From Nannocystaceae bacterium (GTDB lineage Bacteria; Myxococcota_A; Polyangia; Nannocystales; Nannocystaceae): a DNA stretch of 7,928 nucleotides. Location of the stretch: assembly GCA_016763875.1 (NCBI GenBank), contig JAESSZ010000959.1:1-7928 (forward strand), written 5' to 3'. Of the stretch, positions 1 to 6,312 are shown in pieces; positions within the stretch are counted from its first letter, which is position 1; each line of letters starts with the position of its first letter. The translations under genes were made by a program, and so were the position numbers. The notes beneath the pieces are model-generated. The model made no database searches. It was not told where the DNA came from and saw only the letters and a list, made by a program, of their open reading frames with translations.

Positions 1-607
1 GCACGAACGACAGCGCGATGGCGTCGACGCCGAGGTTGAGCGCGAACTCAAGGTCGACCTTGTCCTTGTCGGTGAGGGCTGGCATGTCCAGCCCGACGCC
101 GGGTAGGTTGATCCCCTTGTTGGAGGTGAGCAGACCGCCCTGGACCACCGTCGTGATCACGTGGTTGTCCTCGACGGCGTCGACGCTCAACTCAAGGTTG
201 CCGTCGTCCATGAGGATTCGGTCGCCCGCGGTGACCGCCTCGGCCATGCCCAGGTAGGTCGTTGTCACCAGCGTGTGTGCCTCGGTTTGTTCGGGGGTGT
301 CGTCGGCACGGGTACTGATGATGACCCGGCGACCGTCGACCAACGCGAAACCTTCGCCCGGTATCTTGCCGATGCGTAGCTTGGGGCCCTGGAGGTCCGC
401 GAGAATCGCCACCGCCACGTCCCGCCTGCTCGCCTCTTGGCGGACCACCCGATAGACACGGGCGTGATCATCGTGGGTGCCGTGGCTGAGGTTGAGCCGC
501 GCGGCGTTCATCCCTGCGTCGATGAGTTGGCCAACCACCTCGGGGGTTGAACTCACCGGGCCGAGGGTGCAGAGGATCTTGGAGTAGCGCCGAGGCTCCT
601 TCGCCAT
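1..607 (-). CDS. pyk: Pyruvate kinase, N-terminal 202 residues (3' part outside window)
   Basis: Pyruvate kinase transfers phosphate from phosphoenolpyruvate to ADP in the last step of glycolysis, in the cytoplasm. The visible part has the family's first strand, KILCTLGP (residues 10-17), then GMNAARLNLSHG (32-43). That motif holds the substrate-binding Arg (R37) and the K+-site Asn and Ser (N39, S41). ADLQGPKLR (70-78) follows, with the K+-site Asp (D71). Near the edge, DDGNLELSV belongs to the mobile B domain and GVDAIALSFV marks the return to the barrel. The reading frame stays open to the window edge; family members are about 470-480 residues, so a bit over half is missing. The ATG at 605-607 places KILCTLGP at the usual distance from the N-terminus. 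No convincing Shine-Dalgarno sequence precedes it. The gene diverges from the lipoprotein at 890, and the two share 608-889. Confidence 0.95.
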   Translation of the reverse strand, partial: MAKEPRRYSKILCTLGPVSSTPEVVGQLIDAGMNAARLNLSHGTHDDHARVYRVVRQEASRRDVAVAILADLQGPKLRIGKIPGEGFALVDGRRVIISTRADDTPEQTEAHTLVTTTYLGMAEAVTAGDRILMDDGNLELSVDAVEDNHVITTVVQGGLLTSNKGINLPGVGLDMPALTDKDKVDLEFALNLGVDAIALSFV

Positions 608-805
608 GGGCGGCAGGATGGCGTAACTCGCTTGGATCGTCGCGCACAAACGCGCTCACGGGCTCGGGCGTGACCTGGCGTGTCGTACCGTCGCCCACGG
701 CGCACCGCCCGCCCGGCGAAAACGATCTATTGTGCGGGGGCCAAGGGGCGCCACGACGGGGGTCGGGCAGTTGGCGAGAAAAGGCACGCGCGTCCGCTGA
801 AGTTC

Positions 806-883
806 GGGGGGTCCACGTACCATGCATCAGGGGACTGGGGTGTGGGTTCTTCACCGAGGTGTAGGACCCCACTGTAAGGGGGG
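806..883 (+). promoter_or_regulatory. Leader with two mutually exclusive stems over the lipoprotein RBS
   Basis: GGGGTCC at 808-814 is perfectly complementary to GGACCCC at 864-870 (7 bp, 49-base loop). The CCCC of the second arm (867-870) can instead pair with the G-run at 878-883, which is the ribosome binding site of the gene starting at 890. The two pairings compete: the long stem frees the binding site and the short one hides it. Inside the long loop, GGTG (839-842) can pair with CACC (852-855). The pairings are read directly from the sequence; a regulatory role is inference. Confidence 0.35.
876..883 (+). promoter_or_regulatory. Ribosome binding site of lipoprotein gene
   Basis: AAGGGGGG ends 6 bases before the ATG at 890. 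It is a G-rich Shine-Dalgarno variant at good spacing, and it supports this start over later in-frame codons. Confidence 0.6.
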
Positions 884-889
884 ATTTCG

Positions 890-2053
890 ATGACCAAGTC
901 AAACGATCCGAGGATTCAAAGGTTGTTGCTGTTGCTGCCCGGAGCGCTGCTGCTCGCCTGCGGGGGCGGCAAGGCTGGCCCCGATACCGCCGAAGGCGGG
1001 ACGCCCGGCGTGCTGAGCCTGGATGGTGGGGACGAAGACGACGGGGGCGTCGGCACGACCGGCGGGACCGGCTCGACCGACGGACCTGGCGCAGACGAAG
1101 GTGGCGCCGCGGATGGCGACACCGCTGCTGATGGTCCGGCCTCCGACGACGCGGCCGAGCCGCCCGTCGTGTTCGATCTCGGGCATCTGCCGGATGTGCC
1201 GACCAACAACAATTGTGGGGCGCCTTTACCGGTCTCGTGCGACGACGCGGACACCGACCCGATGCACGCCCTTGGTCTCAACTGCCCGGGCGGGCCGCAG
1301 GTCGACGGGGTCTACAACGGCGGGGTCGAGGCGATGTTTATCCACCAGGGCAACCTGGGTACCTCGGCGCCGCCGGCCTATCCGCCGCGCGAGGGGGAGC
1401 GGTTCATCGTGATGTCCACGGGCATCGCGACGCAGATCCTGACCCCGGGGATGTTCACTTCGTCGGGCGTCTCTTCGCCAGACCCCGGTTTCGCGCTACC
1501 GGCGCCGCTGGTGATGGCCGGCGTCGACGCCACCGATGACTGCGCCGACGATCCGACCCTGGTGGGCACCGGCGAGTGCTCCAACACGCTGCAGAACCAG
1601 TGGAATCAGGGCGAAGGCGCCAACGACTACGCCGAGATCCGGATCAACACCGAAGTCCCCGCGGGTACTTTTGGGTTCAGTTACGAGTTCGCGTTCTTCT
1701 CTGAGGAGTACCCGATCTACTTCGAGACCGAGTTCAACGACATGTACGTCGCATGGCTGGAGTCTGAGCAGTGGACCGGCAATATCTCCTTTGACGAGAT
1801 GGGCAACCCCATCTCGCTCAACGCCGGGTTTTTGGACAACTTGCCGGGCTCGCCCGAGTTGGCGGGGACGTCGATGGACCAAAACGCGGGGACCAAGTGG
1901 TTGGTCACCACGGGAGGCGTGACGCCCGGCGAGCAGATCGAGATCGTGTTCGCGGTGTGGGATCTCAGCGACGATATCTGGGACACGACGGTCATCCTCG
2001 ACAACTTCCTTTGGGAGTGCGAGGGCGGGCCGCCCGTCACGATTCCCGGATAG
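890..2053 (+). CDS. Lipoprotein with choice-of-anchor L-like domain
   Basis: This is a 387-residue exported lipoprotein of unknown function. A short signal peptide (Leu run 12-22) ends in the lipobox LLAC, with C24 as the lipidated residue. Residues 25-95 form a Gly/Asp/Thr-rich, acidic, low-complexity linker, as is common in myxobacterial surface lipoproteins. The globular part (about 100-379) resembles the choice-of-anchor L family: FFSEEYP (269-275), FNDMYVAWL (282-290), then a C-terminal block with PGEQIEIVFAVWD (346-358) and LDNFLWEC (370-377). Members of this family are found joined to varied anchors; here the anchor would be the N-terminal lipid, and no C-terminal sorting signal is visible. 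Six cysteines remain besides C24 (109, 117, 132, 218, 230, 377), so disulfides are likely. It ends 21 bases before the converging VKOR-DsbA gene. Export and lipidation are well supported; the family call is from remembered motifs and the role is unknown. Confidence 0.82.
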   Translation: MTKSNDPRIQRLLLLLPGALLLACGGGKAGPDTAEGGTPGVLSLDGGDEDDGGVGTTGGTGSTDGPGADEGGAADGDTAADGPASDDAAEPPVVFDLGHLPDVPTNNNCGAPLPVSCDDADTDPMHALGLNCPGGPQVDGVYNGGVEAMFIHQGNLGTSAPPAYPPREGERFIVMSTGIATQILTPGMFTSSGVSSPDPGFALPAPLVMAGVDATDDCADDPTLVGTGECSNTLQNQWNQGEGANDYAEIRINTEVPAGTFGFSYEFAFFSEEYPIYFETEFNDMYVAWLESEQWTGNISFDEMGNPISLNAGFLDNLPGSPELAGTSMDQNAGTKWLVTTGGVTPGEQIEIVFAVWDLSDDIWDTTVILDNFLWECEGGPPVTIPG

Positions 2054-2071
2054 TCGGGCTCGGACAGTCGG

Positions 2072-2083
2072 GCGCTATAGCGC
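2072..2083. repeat. 12-bp perfect palindrome at the convergent gene junction
   Basis: GCGCTATAGCGC is a perfect palindrome that contains the stop codon of the VKOR-DsbA gene (2075-2077, minus strand). It lies between two convergent genes. No T-run follows on either strand, so it does not fit a standard intrinsic terminator. A 7-base direct repeat, GTCGGGC, occurs just before it at 2053-2059 and 2067-2073. It may be chance. Confidence 0.3.
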
Positions 2084-3118
2084 GTCGTCGAGGTACGCGT
2101 GGACGGTCTTGGCGTCGTAGCGCTGCCCATCGATGATGTACGTCGGGGTCTGGATAATCTTGGTCTTGCGAGCAGCGCGGGCGATGTCCGCCGCGCGGGT
2201 CCAGGTACTTGTCGCATCCAGGCAGCGTTCGAACTTCGCGACGTCGAGACCTACGGTGCGGGCGCCGTTCGACAACTCAAGCAACTGAGGCCCGGGCGCG
2301 TGCAGGAACAGCCAGCTGTCCATCTCCCAGAACTTGCCCTGCGCCTCGGCACACAACGCCGCCCGCAGAGGTTTGCAGCCCTTGCCGATCTTCTTGCAGA
2401 GCATGCGTGGCTCGTGGCGGCGGACCACGCGCAGCGCGTCCGCGTCATGCACCAGCCGCATGCGCATACGGTTGCTTGCCAGCGCGCAGTGAGGACAGTT
2501 GTAGTCCACCCACTCCTCCACGATGACCGTGGGCTCGCTGGCGCCGACCCAAGCCTGTCCGTTTTCGGTGACGCCGGTTGCGTGTGGCACATCGGTCTGC
2601 CACGTCAGCGGCTCCCAGTAACGCGGCGCAAGCAGCAGCGCTATGACCAGCAGGCTCGAGGGGAACAGGCCGATGCCGATCAACGCCTCTCGGTCGGGCG
2701 CCTGATCGAACGTCTTGCGCCCGAGCACCGCGACCAGCAACAAGATAAGCGACAGCCCGTGCACCGCCTCGCACAGCAGACACACGGCGCCGACATGGAG
2801 CAGTGACTCCAACAGCAGCGCGACGCTCGCGGCGGTCGCAACGGCACACAGCGGCAACACGAGTTTGGAGCGTCGCCACACGGCCGCGCCGATCGCCAGG
2901 AATCCCGCCGCCCCCCACACGGGCATGGGAATGCCGAGCAGCACAGAGAAGCGAGACATTGCGATCGTGCCGCAGTTGAGCGTGGCGTCGATCGAGCAGA
3001 AACTACTACTGGCGGGATACAGATAGGTCTTGGCGTGGACGTACTCCAACACGCCAGACACGACGAAGCCCGCGGCTGCCAAGACAATGGCGAAGATCCG
3101 CGGGCTTCGGTGTTTCAT
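2075..3118 (-). CDS. VKOR-DsbA fusion: membrane disulfide-bond-forming oxidoreductase
   Basis: This 347-residue protein joins a vitamin K epoxide reductase-type membrane domain to a DsbA-like thioredoxin domain. In such fusions the thioredoxin part oxidises cysteines of exported proteins and passes the electrons through VKOR to quinone. The VKOR part (about 8-135) has the periplasmic loop pair C41 and C49, the conserved Ser (S55) and the quinone-side motif CLLC (C113, C116), spread over about four membrane segments. A fifth segment (about 145-165) leads to the thioredoxin domain (about 185-347), with active site CPHC (208-211) in VDYNCPHC and a Thr-Pro turn (T324-P325) at the cis-proline position. 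Every expected catalytic cysteine is present. C241, C248, C256 and C299 are additional. It lies 28 bases behind the Cys-rich lipoprotein gene on the same strand. The ATG lacks a clear Shine-Dalgarno sequence, so translation may depend on the upstream gene. That the neighbour is its substrate is inference. Confidence 0.92.
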   Translation of the reverse strand: MKHRSPRIFAIVLAAAGFVVSGVLEYVHAKTYLYPASSSFCSIDATLNCGTIAMSRFSVLLGIPMPVWGAAGFLAIGAAVWRRSKLVLPLCAVATAASVALLLESLLHVGAVCLLCEAVHGLSLILLLVAVLGRKTFDQAPDREALIGIGLFPSSLLVIALLLAPRYWEPLTWQTDVPHATGVTENGQAWVGASEPTVIVEEWVDYNCPHCALASNRMRMRLVHDADALRVVRRHEPRMLCKKIGKGCKPLRAALCAEAQGKFWEMDSWLFLHAPGPQLLELSNGARTVGLDVAKFERCLDATSTWTRAADIARAARKTKIIQTPTYIIDGQRYDAKTVHAYLDDAL

Positions 3119-3146
3119 AAACGTGGGCCGTCAGTGGCCGCTGGGC

Positions 3147-4505
3147 TCAACCCGTGGGGTTGAGCAGGAAGCCGGAGAACTCGGCCTGAGCGCTGATCGT
3201 ACCACTAACTTCGGTGCCGACTTCCGCGAGGGACTCGACAGCGAGGCGCAATGCCGGGATCACGCAGTCGATGCGGCCGACGGGGATGTCGAAGTCGCCC
3301 GAGAGCCCGCCGGAGATGATGCCTTGCATCTGTCCCGTCAGGTACACCAGCGGCGATGGCTCAAACACGACTTCGCCGTTGATCTTACCGTCGACGAGCG
3401 CCAGGAGGTTGGCGCTGCCCTGAAGAATCGCGACGCCGCGAACCTTGAGCACGTCGATTTTGGCTGCGAATGCGGCGCGGGCCGAAGCACCGGCCTCACC
3501 CTGCAGGTTGCCGGAGAGCTCGAACACGAGCTCCAGGCTGGGGGGCGAACAGGAGATGTTCGCTTCGGCCTGGGCGGATGCCTGCGCGTTGCAGTCGGCC
3601 GAAGCCTCGCACTCGCAGTCCACGCTGGCGCTGGGAGGCTCGAAGGCACCTTCGCAGGAACCGGAGCACTCGCCACTGCAGCTACCGCGACAACCGATCT
3701 CGCCTTCGCAGCCACCGGGATCGGCCTCGGCGACACAGGTGCCGTGACACGTGCCACTGCAACTCGCGCCAGCGGACATCTCGCAGGTGCCTGTGCACTC
3801 TCCACCGGTGCAGGTGCCTTCGCACTCGCCGGCGGCGTTGGTCAACGAGCATTCGCCCGTGCATCCACCGGAGCAGGTGCCTTCGCAGGTCGCGCCGACT
3901 TCAAGCTCGCAGGAACCCTCGCAGGAGCCCTCGCACGAGATGCCGATCTCCGGCGTCTTGCACTCGATGCTGCCCGAACACTCGGCGCTACAGCCGCCGG
4001 AACACTGACCTTCGCACTTGACCGACAGCTCGCCGGCGTCCACGTCGACTTCGCAGTCGCAGCCGGCGCTGGCTTCGCAGGAGGCCTGCGCGCTGACCGA
4101 CACGTTGATGTCGGCTTGGCACTTGGGCGGCTGGTACTCGATGCGGATACTGCCCTCAACGCTGGCGCTGAGCTCCGCCTTAATCATGCCGATGAGGTCG
4201 CCGACGAACGCGCCGTCGACCGTGATGTCGGCGCCGGCTTCGACCATGCCCCACGCTTCCGCGATGGCGATGATGTTGGCGTCGAAGTCGCCACTGATGC
4301 GTGCGGTTGCGCCCTGGAAGTCAGCGACCGCTTTGAAAAATCCGTCGAGCTTCGCATCGCCGGAGATGGAAAGTTGCCCGGTCGCGATCGAGCCGCACGG
4401 TCCGCAAACGCCACCCTCGGGACAACCCGTAACGGAGGTGACGGCGAAGCCGGTGAAGAGGCCGAGCGCGGCCAGACTGAAACCCTTGTGCCTGAGAGCG
4501 TGCAT
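3147..4505 (-). CDS. Cys-rich lipoprotein with CX3C ladder repeats
   Basis: I do not recognise a named family. The 452-residue protein has a signal peptide (Leu/Ala-rich 9-22) and a lipobox, VTGC, with C28 as the likely lipid anchor. Three parts follow. Residues 38-125 are a Gly/Ala-rich, nearly Cys-free segment that seems to mix strands and amphipathic helix. Residues 129-319 carry 32 cysteines, 24 of them in 164-284, mostly spaced C-X3-C with Gly, Ser, Thr and Glu between (for example CEGQCSGGCSAEC at 164-176 and CEGTCSGGCTGEC at 207-219). About six such clusters are separated by 7-8-residue linkers. Residues 320-452 have one cysteine (C414) and resemble the N-terminal segment in style. The total is 36 cysteines and the core is acidic. 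The ATG at 4503-4505 has AGGAG 10 bases upstream. A plausible role is a disulfide-laddered surface or stalk protein; metal binding is an alternative. The adjacent VKOR-DsbA gene favours disulfides. Confidence 0.82.
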   Translation of the reverse strand: MHALRHKGFSLAALGLFTGFAVTSVTGCPEGGVCGPCGSIATGQLSISGDAKLDGFFKAVADFQGATARISGDFDANIIAIAEAWGMVEAGADITVDGAFVGDLIGMIKAELSASVEGSIRIEYQPPKCQADINVSVSAQASCEASAGCDCEVDVDAGELSVKCEGQCSGGCSAECSGSIECKTPEIGISCEGSCEGSCELEVGATCEGTCSGGCTGECSLTNAAGECEGTCTGGECTGTCEMSAGASCSGTCHGTCVAEADPGGCEGEIGCRGSCSGECSGSCEGAFEPPSASVDCECEASADCNAQASAQAEANISCSPPSLELVFELSGNLQGEAGASARAAFAAKIDVLKVRGVAILQGSANLLALVDGKINGEVVFEPSPLVYLTGQMQGIISGGLSGDFDIPVGRIDCVIPALRLAVESLAEVGTEVSGTISAQAEFSGFLLNPTG

Positions 4506-4515
4506 GTTTTTTGAT

Positions 4516-4520
4516 CTCCT
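4516..4520 (-). promoter_or_regulatory. Ribosome binding site of Cys-rich lipoprotein gene
   Basis: On the minus strand AGGAG (within CAGGAGAT) lies 10 bases upstream of the ATG at 4505, followed by an A-rich spacer. It is one of the two best Shine-Dalgarno matches in the window. It fixes the start and argues for the minus strand being the coding one. Confidence 0.7.
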
Positions 4521-4550
4521 GGGATAATCGAACGTTAGTCCGGAAGCGCC

Positions 4551-4575
4551 CCAACCGTTTTTACTCTTTGGTTGG
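4551..4575. repeat. Inverted repeat CCAACC-N13-GGTTGG upstream of Cys-rich gene
   Basis: The perfect 6-bp arms at 4551-4556 and 4570-4575 are separated by 13 AT-rich bases. The site lies 46-70 bases upstream of the Cys-rich gene start. It could be an operator or a leader hairpin. No T-run suitable for a terminator adjoins it. Confidence 0.3.
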
Positions 4576-4785
4576 CCGTCGTCCCTTCGGGGGATGGGGG
4601 AGGGAAGCGGTACCTGAGGCGCCGCGGATGGTCCCAGACCCCGAAGATCTTGGCAACTGAGTCTTCCGTCCCGCCATGGAACTGCGACGGCTCAGATGCC
4701 TTGTCGAACGCGTGTTGGACCGGCGTACGATGAGAATGTTCAATGCCTTTTGGGACGAACTTTCGGGCTAAAAGGCGGCGGCAAA

Positions 4786-4819
4786 GACCCCCGGAATCCT
4801 CTGCGATCCAAGCGGGGTC
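4786..4819 (-). terminator. Weak candidate terminator after the EEP-family gene
   Basis: On the minus strand GACCCC (4819-4814) can pair with GGGGTC (4791-4786) around a 22-base loop, followed by only three T residues before GC-rich sequence. It is about 75 bases past the stop codon at 4894. The stem is GC-rich but the short T-run makes it a poor intrinsic terminator. Confidence 0.25.
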
Positions 4820-4893
4820 GGTCGCGGTAGTCGCCGGACGTTGGCCTTCGGATCCGCGGGTCCTGCATTTTGAACCAGGTGGCGTACCGATAT

Positions 4894-5892
4894 TTACTCA
4901 AACATGGAGACATCCATGAGCACGGGGCAATGATCGCTGAGTCCCTCGACCGAGAGGTCGGGATACGCGGCGGTGGACACAAACGGGGCGCAGGCGTGTT
5001 TGCGGCAGTGTGTCCCTACCGATGCGATGGGCGCAGTTCCTTCGAATCCGGCCGCAAACGCGAGATCGAGTCGCGACGGTTCTAGCCAGGCGTCGTGTCG
5101 CACACCCTGCCAATACGCCGTGCATGGACCTACCTCGATCGCGGCGAGGCCGATGCGTGCGAGCCGGTCCGACAGCGCACGACGCTCGAGCAGCGCGGGA
5201 TTCGAGTCTCGGCGCAGCGATGTGGCGCCGGTCACATTGAAGTCACCCACAAGGACGACACGATCGTTCGGTGCCCGGACCCGCGTGATGAATGTGGCGA
5301 GGTGATCCCACTGTTCGCGGCGGATCTCAGATCCAGACGGTCGCGCTTTGAGATGCACGCCGATGACCAACAAGGGTTTTGCACCGGCTTGAGGGCCTGC
5401 GATGGGCGTCAGTCGCAGTGCGACGGCGGGTCGCAGCGAGCCGTCCAGCGCGATCGCCTGATCTTCGACTATCGGGCCCGAAGGACGCAGCCTCGAGTGT
5501 CGCCATGCGATGACAAGATGTTGGCCTCGCGCGCCGCCGCCCTCGGAGACGGCCCATGCGTACGCATCCGGCAGAACGGCGTGAAGGGCGTCCGCGTCAT
5601 GCACCTCCTGCAGGACGATCACGTCTGCGGCTAGGGCGACAAACGTCGAGGCCATTCGTGGCAGGTCGTGCGGCGGGTCACCCGCGTGAGGCCCACTGCG
5701 TGGGGACATCCACGGCCGAGTGGGGAAGTTGCGCAGGTTCCACGAAACGATCCGCAAGCGATCTTCGCCCGCCGACGGCATCGCCGTCGATTGCGAAAAG
5801 CCGCCATACGTGACGCCGACCGCCATTGTCAGCATCGTGGCGAGCGTCGCCAACCTGCGACGCAGACGGGCTATAGATCCCGATCGCTTCAC
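4894..5892 (-). CDS. Secreted endonuclease/exonuclease/phosphatase-family protein
   Basis: This 332-residue member of the EEP metal-dependent phosphoesterase superfamily (DNase I, ExoIII and sphingomyelinase relatives) has all core motifs in order: SWNLRNF (50-56, N52), LQEV (94-97, metal-binding E96), GVHLK (178-182, catalytic H180), GDFN (216-219, D217 and N219), SRLD (273-276) and SDH (319-321, catalytic H321). An Arg-rich start followed by a hydrophobic stretch (about 14-30) and a small-residue region looks like a signal peptide, so it probably acts outside the cytoplasm. C296 and C301 are close enough to form a disulfide. Whether it cuts nucleic acid or another phosphoester cannot be told from sequence. 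The start is a GTG (5890-5892) without a good Shine-Dalgarno sequence, chosen because it supplies the basic signal-peptide head; ATG codons at residues 20 and 23 are less likely. A dyad overlaps the start codon. Confidence 0.88.
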   Translation of the reverse strand: MKRSGSIARLRRRLATLATMLTMAVGVTYGGFSQSTAMPSAGEDRLRIVSWNLRNFPTRPWMSPRSGPHAGDPPHDLPRMASTFVALAADVIVLQEVHDADALHAVLPDAYAWAVSEGGGARGQHLVIAWRHSRLRPSGPIVEDQAIALDGSLRPAVALRLTPIAGPQAGAKPLLVIGVHLKARPSGSEIRREQWDHLATFITRVRAPNDRVVLVGDFNVTGATSLRRDSNPALLERRALSDRLARIGLAAIEVGPCTAYWQGVRHDAWLEPSRLDLAFAAGFEGTAPIASVGTHCRKHACAPFVSTAAYPDLSVEGLSDHCPVLMDVSMFE

Positions 5893-5918
5893 AGCACGAC
5901 GGTCGACCCATCGTGCTG
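5892..5918. promoter_or_regulatory. 8-bp dyad abutting the EEP gene start codon
   Basis: CAGCACGA (5892-5899) and TCGTGCTG (5911-5918) are perfect inverted arms around an 11-base spacer that itself contains GTCGAC. The left arm includes the first base of the GTG start codon. A second small hairpin, CTGCA-TGT-TGCAG (5916-5928), overlaps the right arm, so the two cannot form together. It could be an operator or an mRNA hairpin controlling ribosome access. Confidence 0.4.
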
Positions 5919-5968
5919 CATGTTGCAGATATCGCTCGTGCAGCCCCGCTGACGCTCCGCGCCGGCTC

Positions 5969-6013
5969 TCGGCTGCTAGCGCTTGGGCTGCCTGCGCTCG
6001 GGCTGCTACCGAT
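5969..6013. repeat. Short imperfect 15-base tandem repeat, three units
   Basis: Three consecutive 15-base units begin at 5969, 5984 and 5999. They share the core GGCTGC and, in the first two, end in GCGCT. The third runs into the stop codon region of the bS21 gene. It is low in information and possibly slippage-derived. Confidence 0.3.
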
Positions 6014-6299
6014 CAGAGTAGCGCTTGCGCTCGCGGCGCTTGCGGCGACGCTCGGCCTCGCGAAGCTTCCGCTTCGACTTTACGCTGGGCTTTTCGTAGT
6101 GGCGGCGGCGTTTGATCTCGCGGAGCACGCCCTCGCTGGCCATGAGCCGACGCAGCTTGCGGATCGCTCGCTCGACGCCTCGCTCATCGACACGCACTTC
6201 AAGCGGGCGTCCTTGAACGGGTTCGTATTGCGAAACCTGCTGGGCTTCGCCCATGTCGGGGGCCTCGGCGGATTCGGTCGGTTGCGGCTCGGTCGTCAT
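6006..6299 (-). CDS. rpsU: Ribosomal protein bS21
   Basis: bS21 is a small, very basic protein of the 30S subunit near the 3' end of 16S rRNA, where mRNA pairs during initiation. The core from P32 matches the family: PLEVRVDERGVERAIRKL (32-49), then MASEGVLREIKRRRHYEKPS (53-72), then a Lys/Arg-rich tail. Family members are often about 60-75 residues; this one has an extra acidic, Pro/Glu/Gln-rich head of about 31 residues. Two starts are possible. The ATG at 6297-6299 (97 residues) has no Shine-Dalgarno sequence and lies only about 7 bases beyond the predicted transcription start. The ATG at 6252-6254 (82 residues) has GAGG 8 bases upstream. The choice is open. It has its own promoter at 6313-6342 in the gap behind the reductase gene. 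Confidence 0.93.
   Translation of the reverse strand: MTTEPQPTESAEAPDMGEAQQVSQYEPVQGRPLEVRVDERGVERAIRKLRRLMASEGVLREIKRRRHYEKPSVKSKRKLREAERRRKRRERKRYSDR
6263..6266 (-). promoter_or_regulatory. Candidate ribosome binding site for an internal bS21 start
   Basis: GAGG on the minus strand (6266-6263) is 8 bases upstream of the in-frame ATG at 6254. If used, bS21 is 82 residues with a leader of about 50 bases. The match is short and may be chance within coding sequence. Confidence 0.35.
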
Positions 6300-6312
6300 C
6301 GGAAGGGCGATA

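Larger units (their letters stand above)
608..889. promoter_or_regulatory. Divergent intergenic region between pyk and lipoprotein gene
   Basis: This 282-base gap must hold promoters for two divergent genes. The only clearly AT-richer pocket is about 717-733, where TATTGT at 728-733 (plus strand) is a weak -10-like hexamer. No matching -35 lies 16-18 bases upstream. If transcription of the lipoprotein gene starts near 740, its untranslated leader would be about 150 bases, which leaves room for the folded structure at 806-883. No reading frame here looks like a protein. Confidence 0.4.
4506..4893. other. 388-base non-coding stretch upstream of the Cys-rich gene
   Basis: No credible gene is seen here. 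The only frame of any length, 60 codons at 4561-4743 on the minus strand, is Arg/Ser-rich with no recognisable start context or domain. The stretch holds the ribosome binding site of the Cys-rich gene, a 6-bp inverted repeat at 4551-4575 and a weak terminator-like hairpin at 4786-4819. I could not find a convincing promoter: TTGCCA on the minus strand (about 4651-4656) is -35-like, but no good -10 lies 16-18 bases downstream. A small RNA cannot be excluded. Confidence 0.5.

Noticed and set aside
808..870. tRNA-like acceptor stem (GGGGTCC with GGACCCC, 63 bases)
   Set aside because: There is no T-arm GGTTCRANNCC next to the 3' arm, no D-arm or anticodon arm, and the length is too short.
468..902. 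A 144-codon minus-strand frame upstream of and overlapping pyk
   Set aside because: It overlaps the pyk N-terminus in another frame, is Pro/Arg-rich and shows no domain.
2053..2083. Bidirectional intrinsic terminator between the convergent genes
   Set aside because: The palindrome gives only a 4-bp stem with a TATA loop and there is no T-run on either side.
3735..3759. CX3CH at residues 249-254 of the Cys-rich protein as a heme c site
   Set aside because: It is a single occurrence inside a regular CX3C series where His is one of many variable residues; no other heme motif is present.
3030..4514. A 494-codon plus-strand open frame opposite the Cys-rich gene
   Set aside because: It is Ala/Gly/Arg-rich with no domain or start context. 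The minus strand has a signal peptide, lipobox, good ribosome binding site and ordered Cys repeats; GC-rich codon use keeps the opposite strand open.
4561..4743. A 60-codon minus-strand frame in the non-coding stretch
   Set aside because: It is Arg/Ser-rich, has no ribosome binding site and no recognisable features; consistent with chance in GC-rich DNA.
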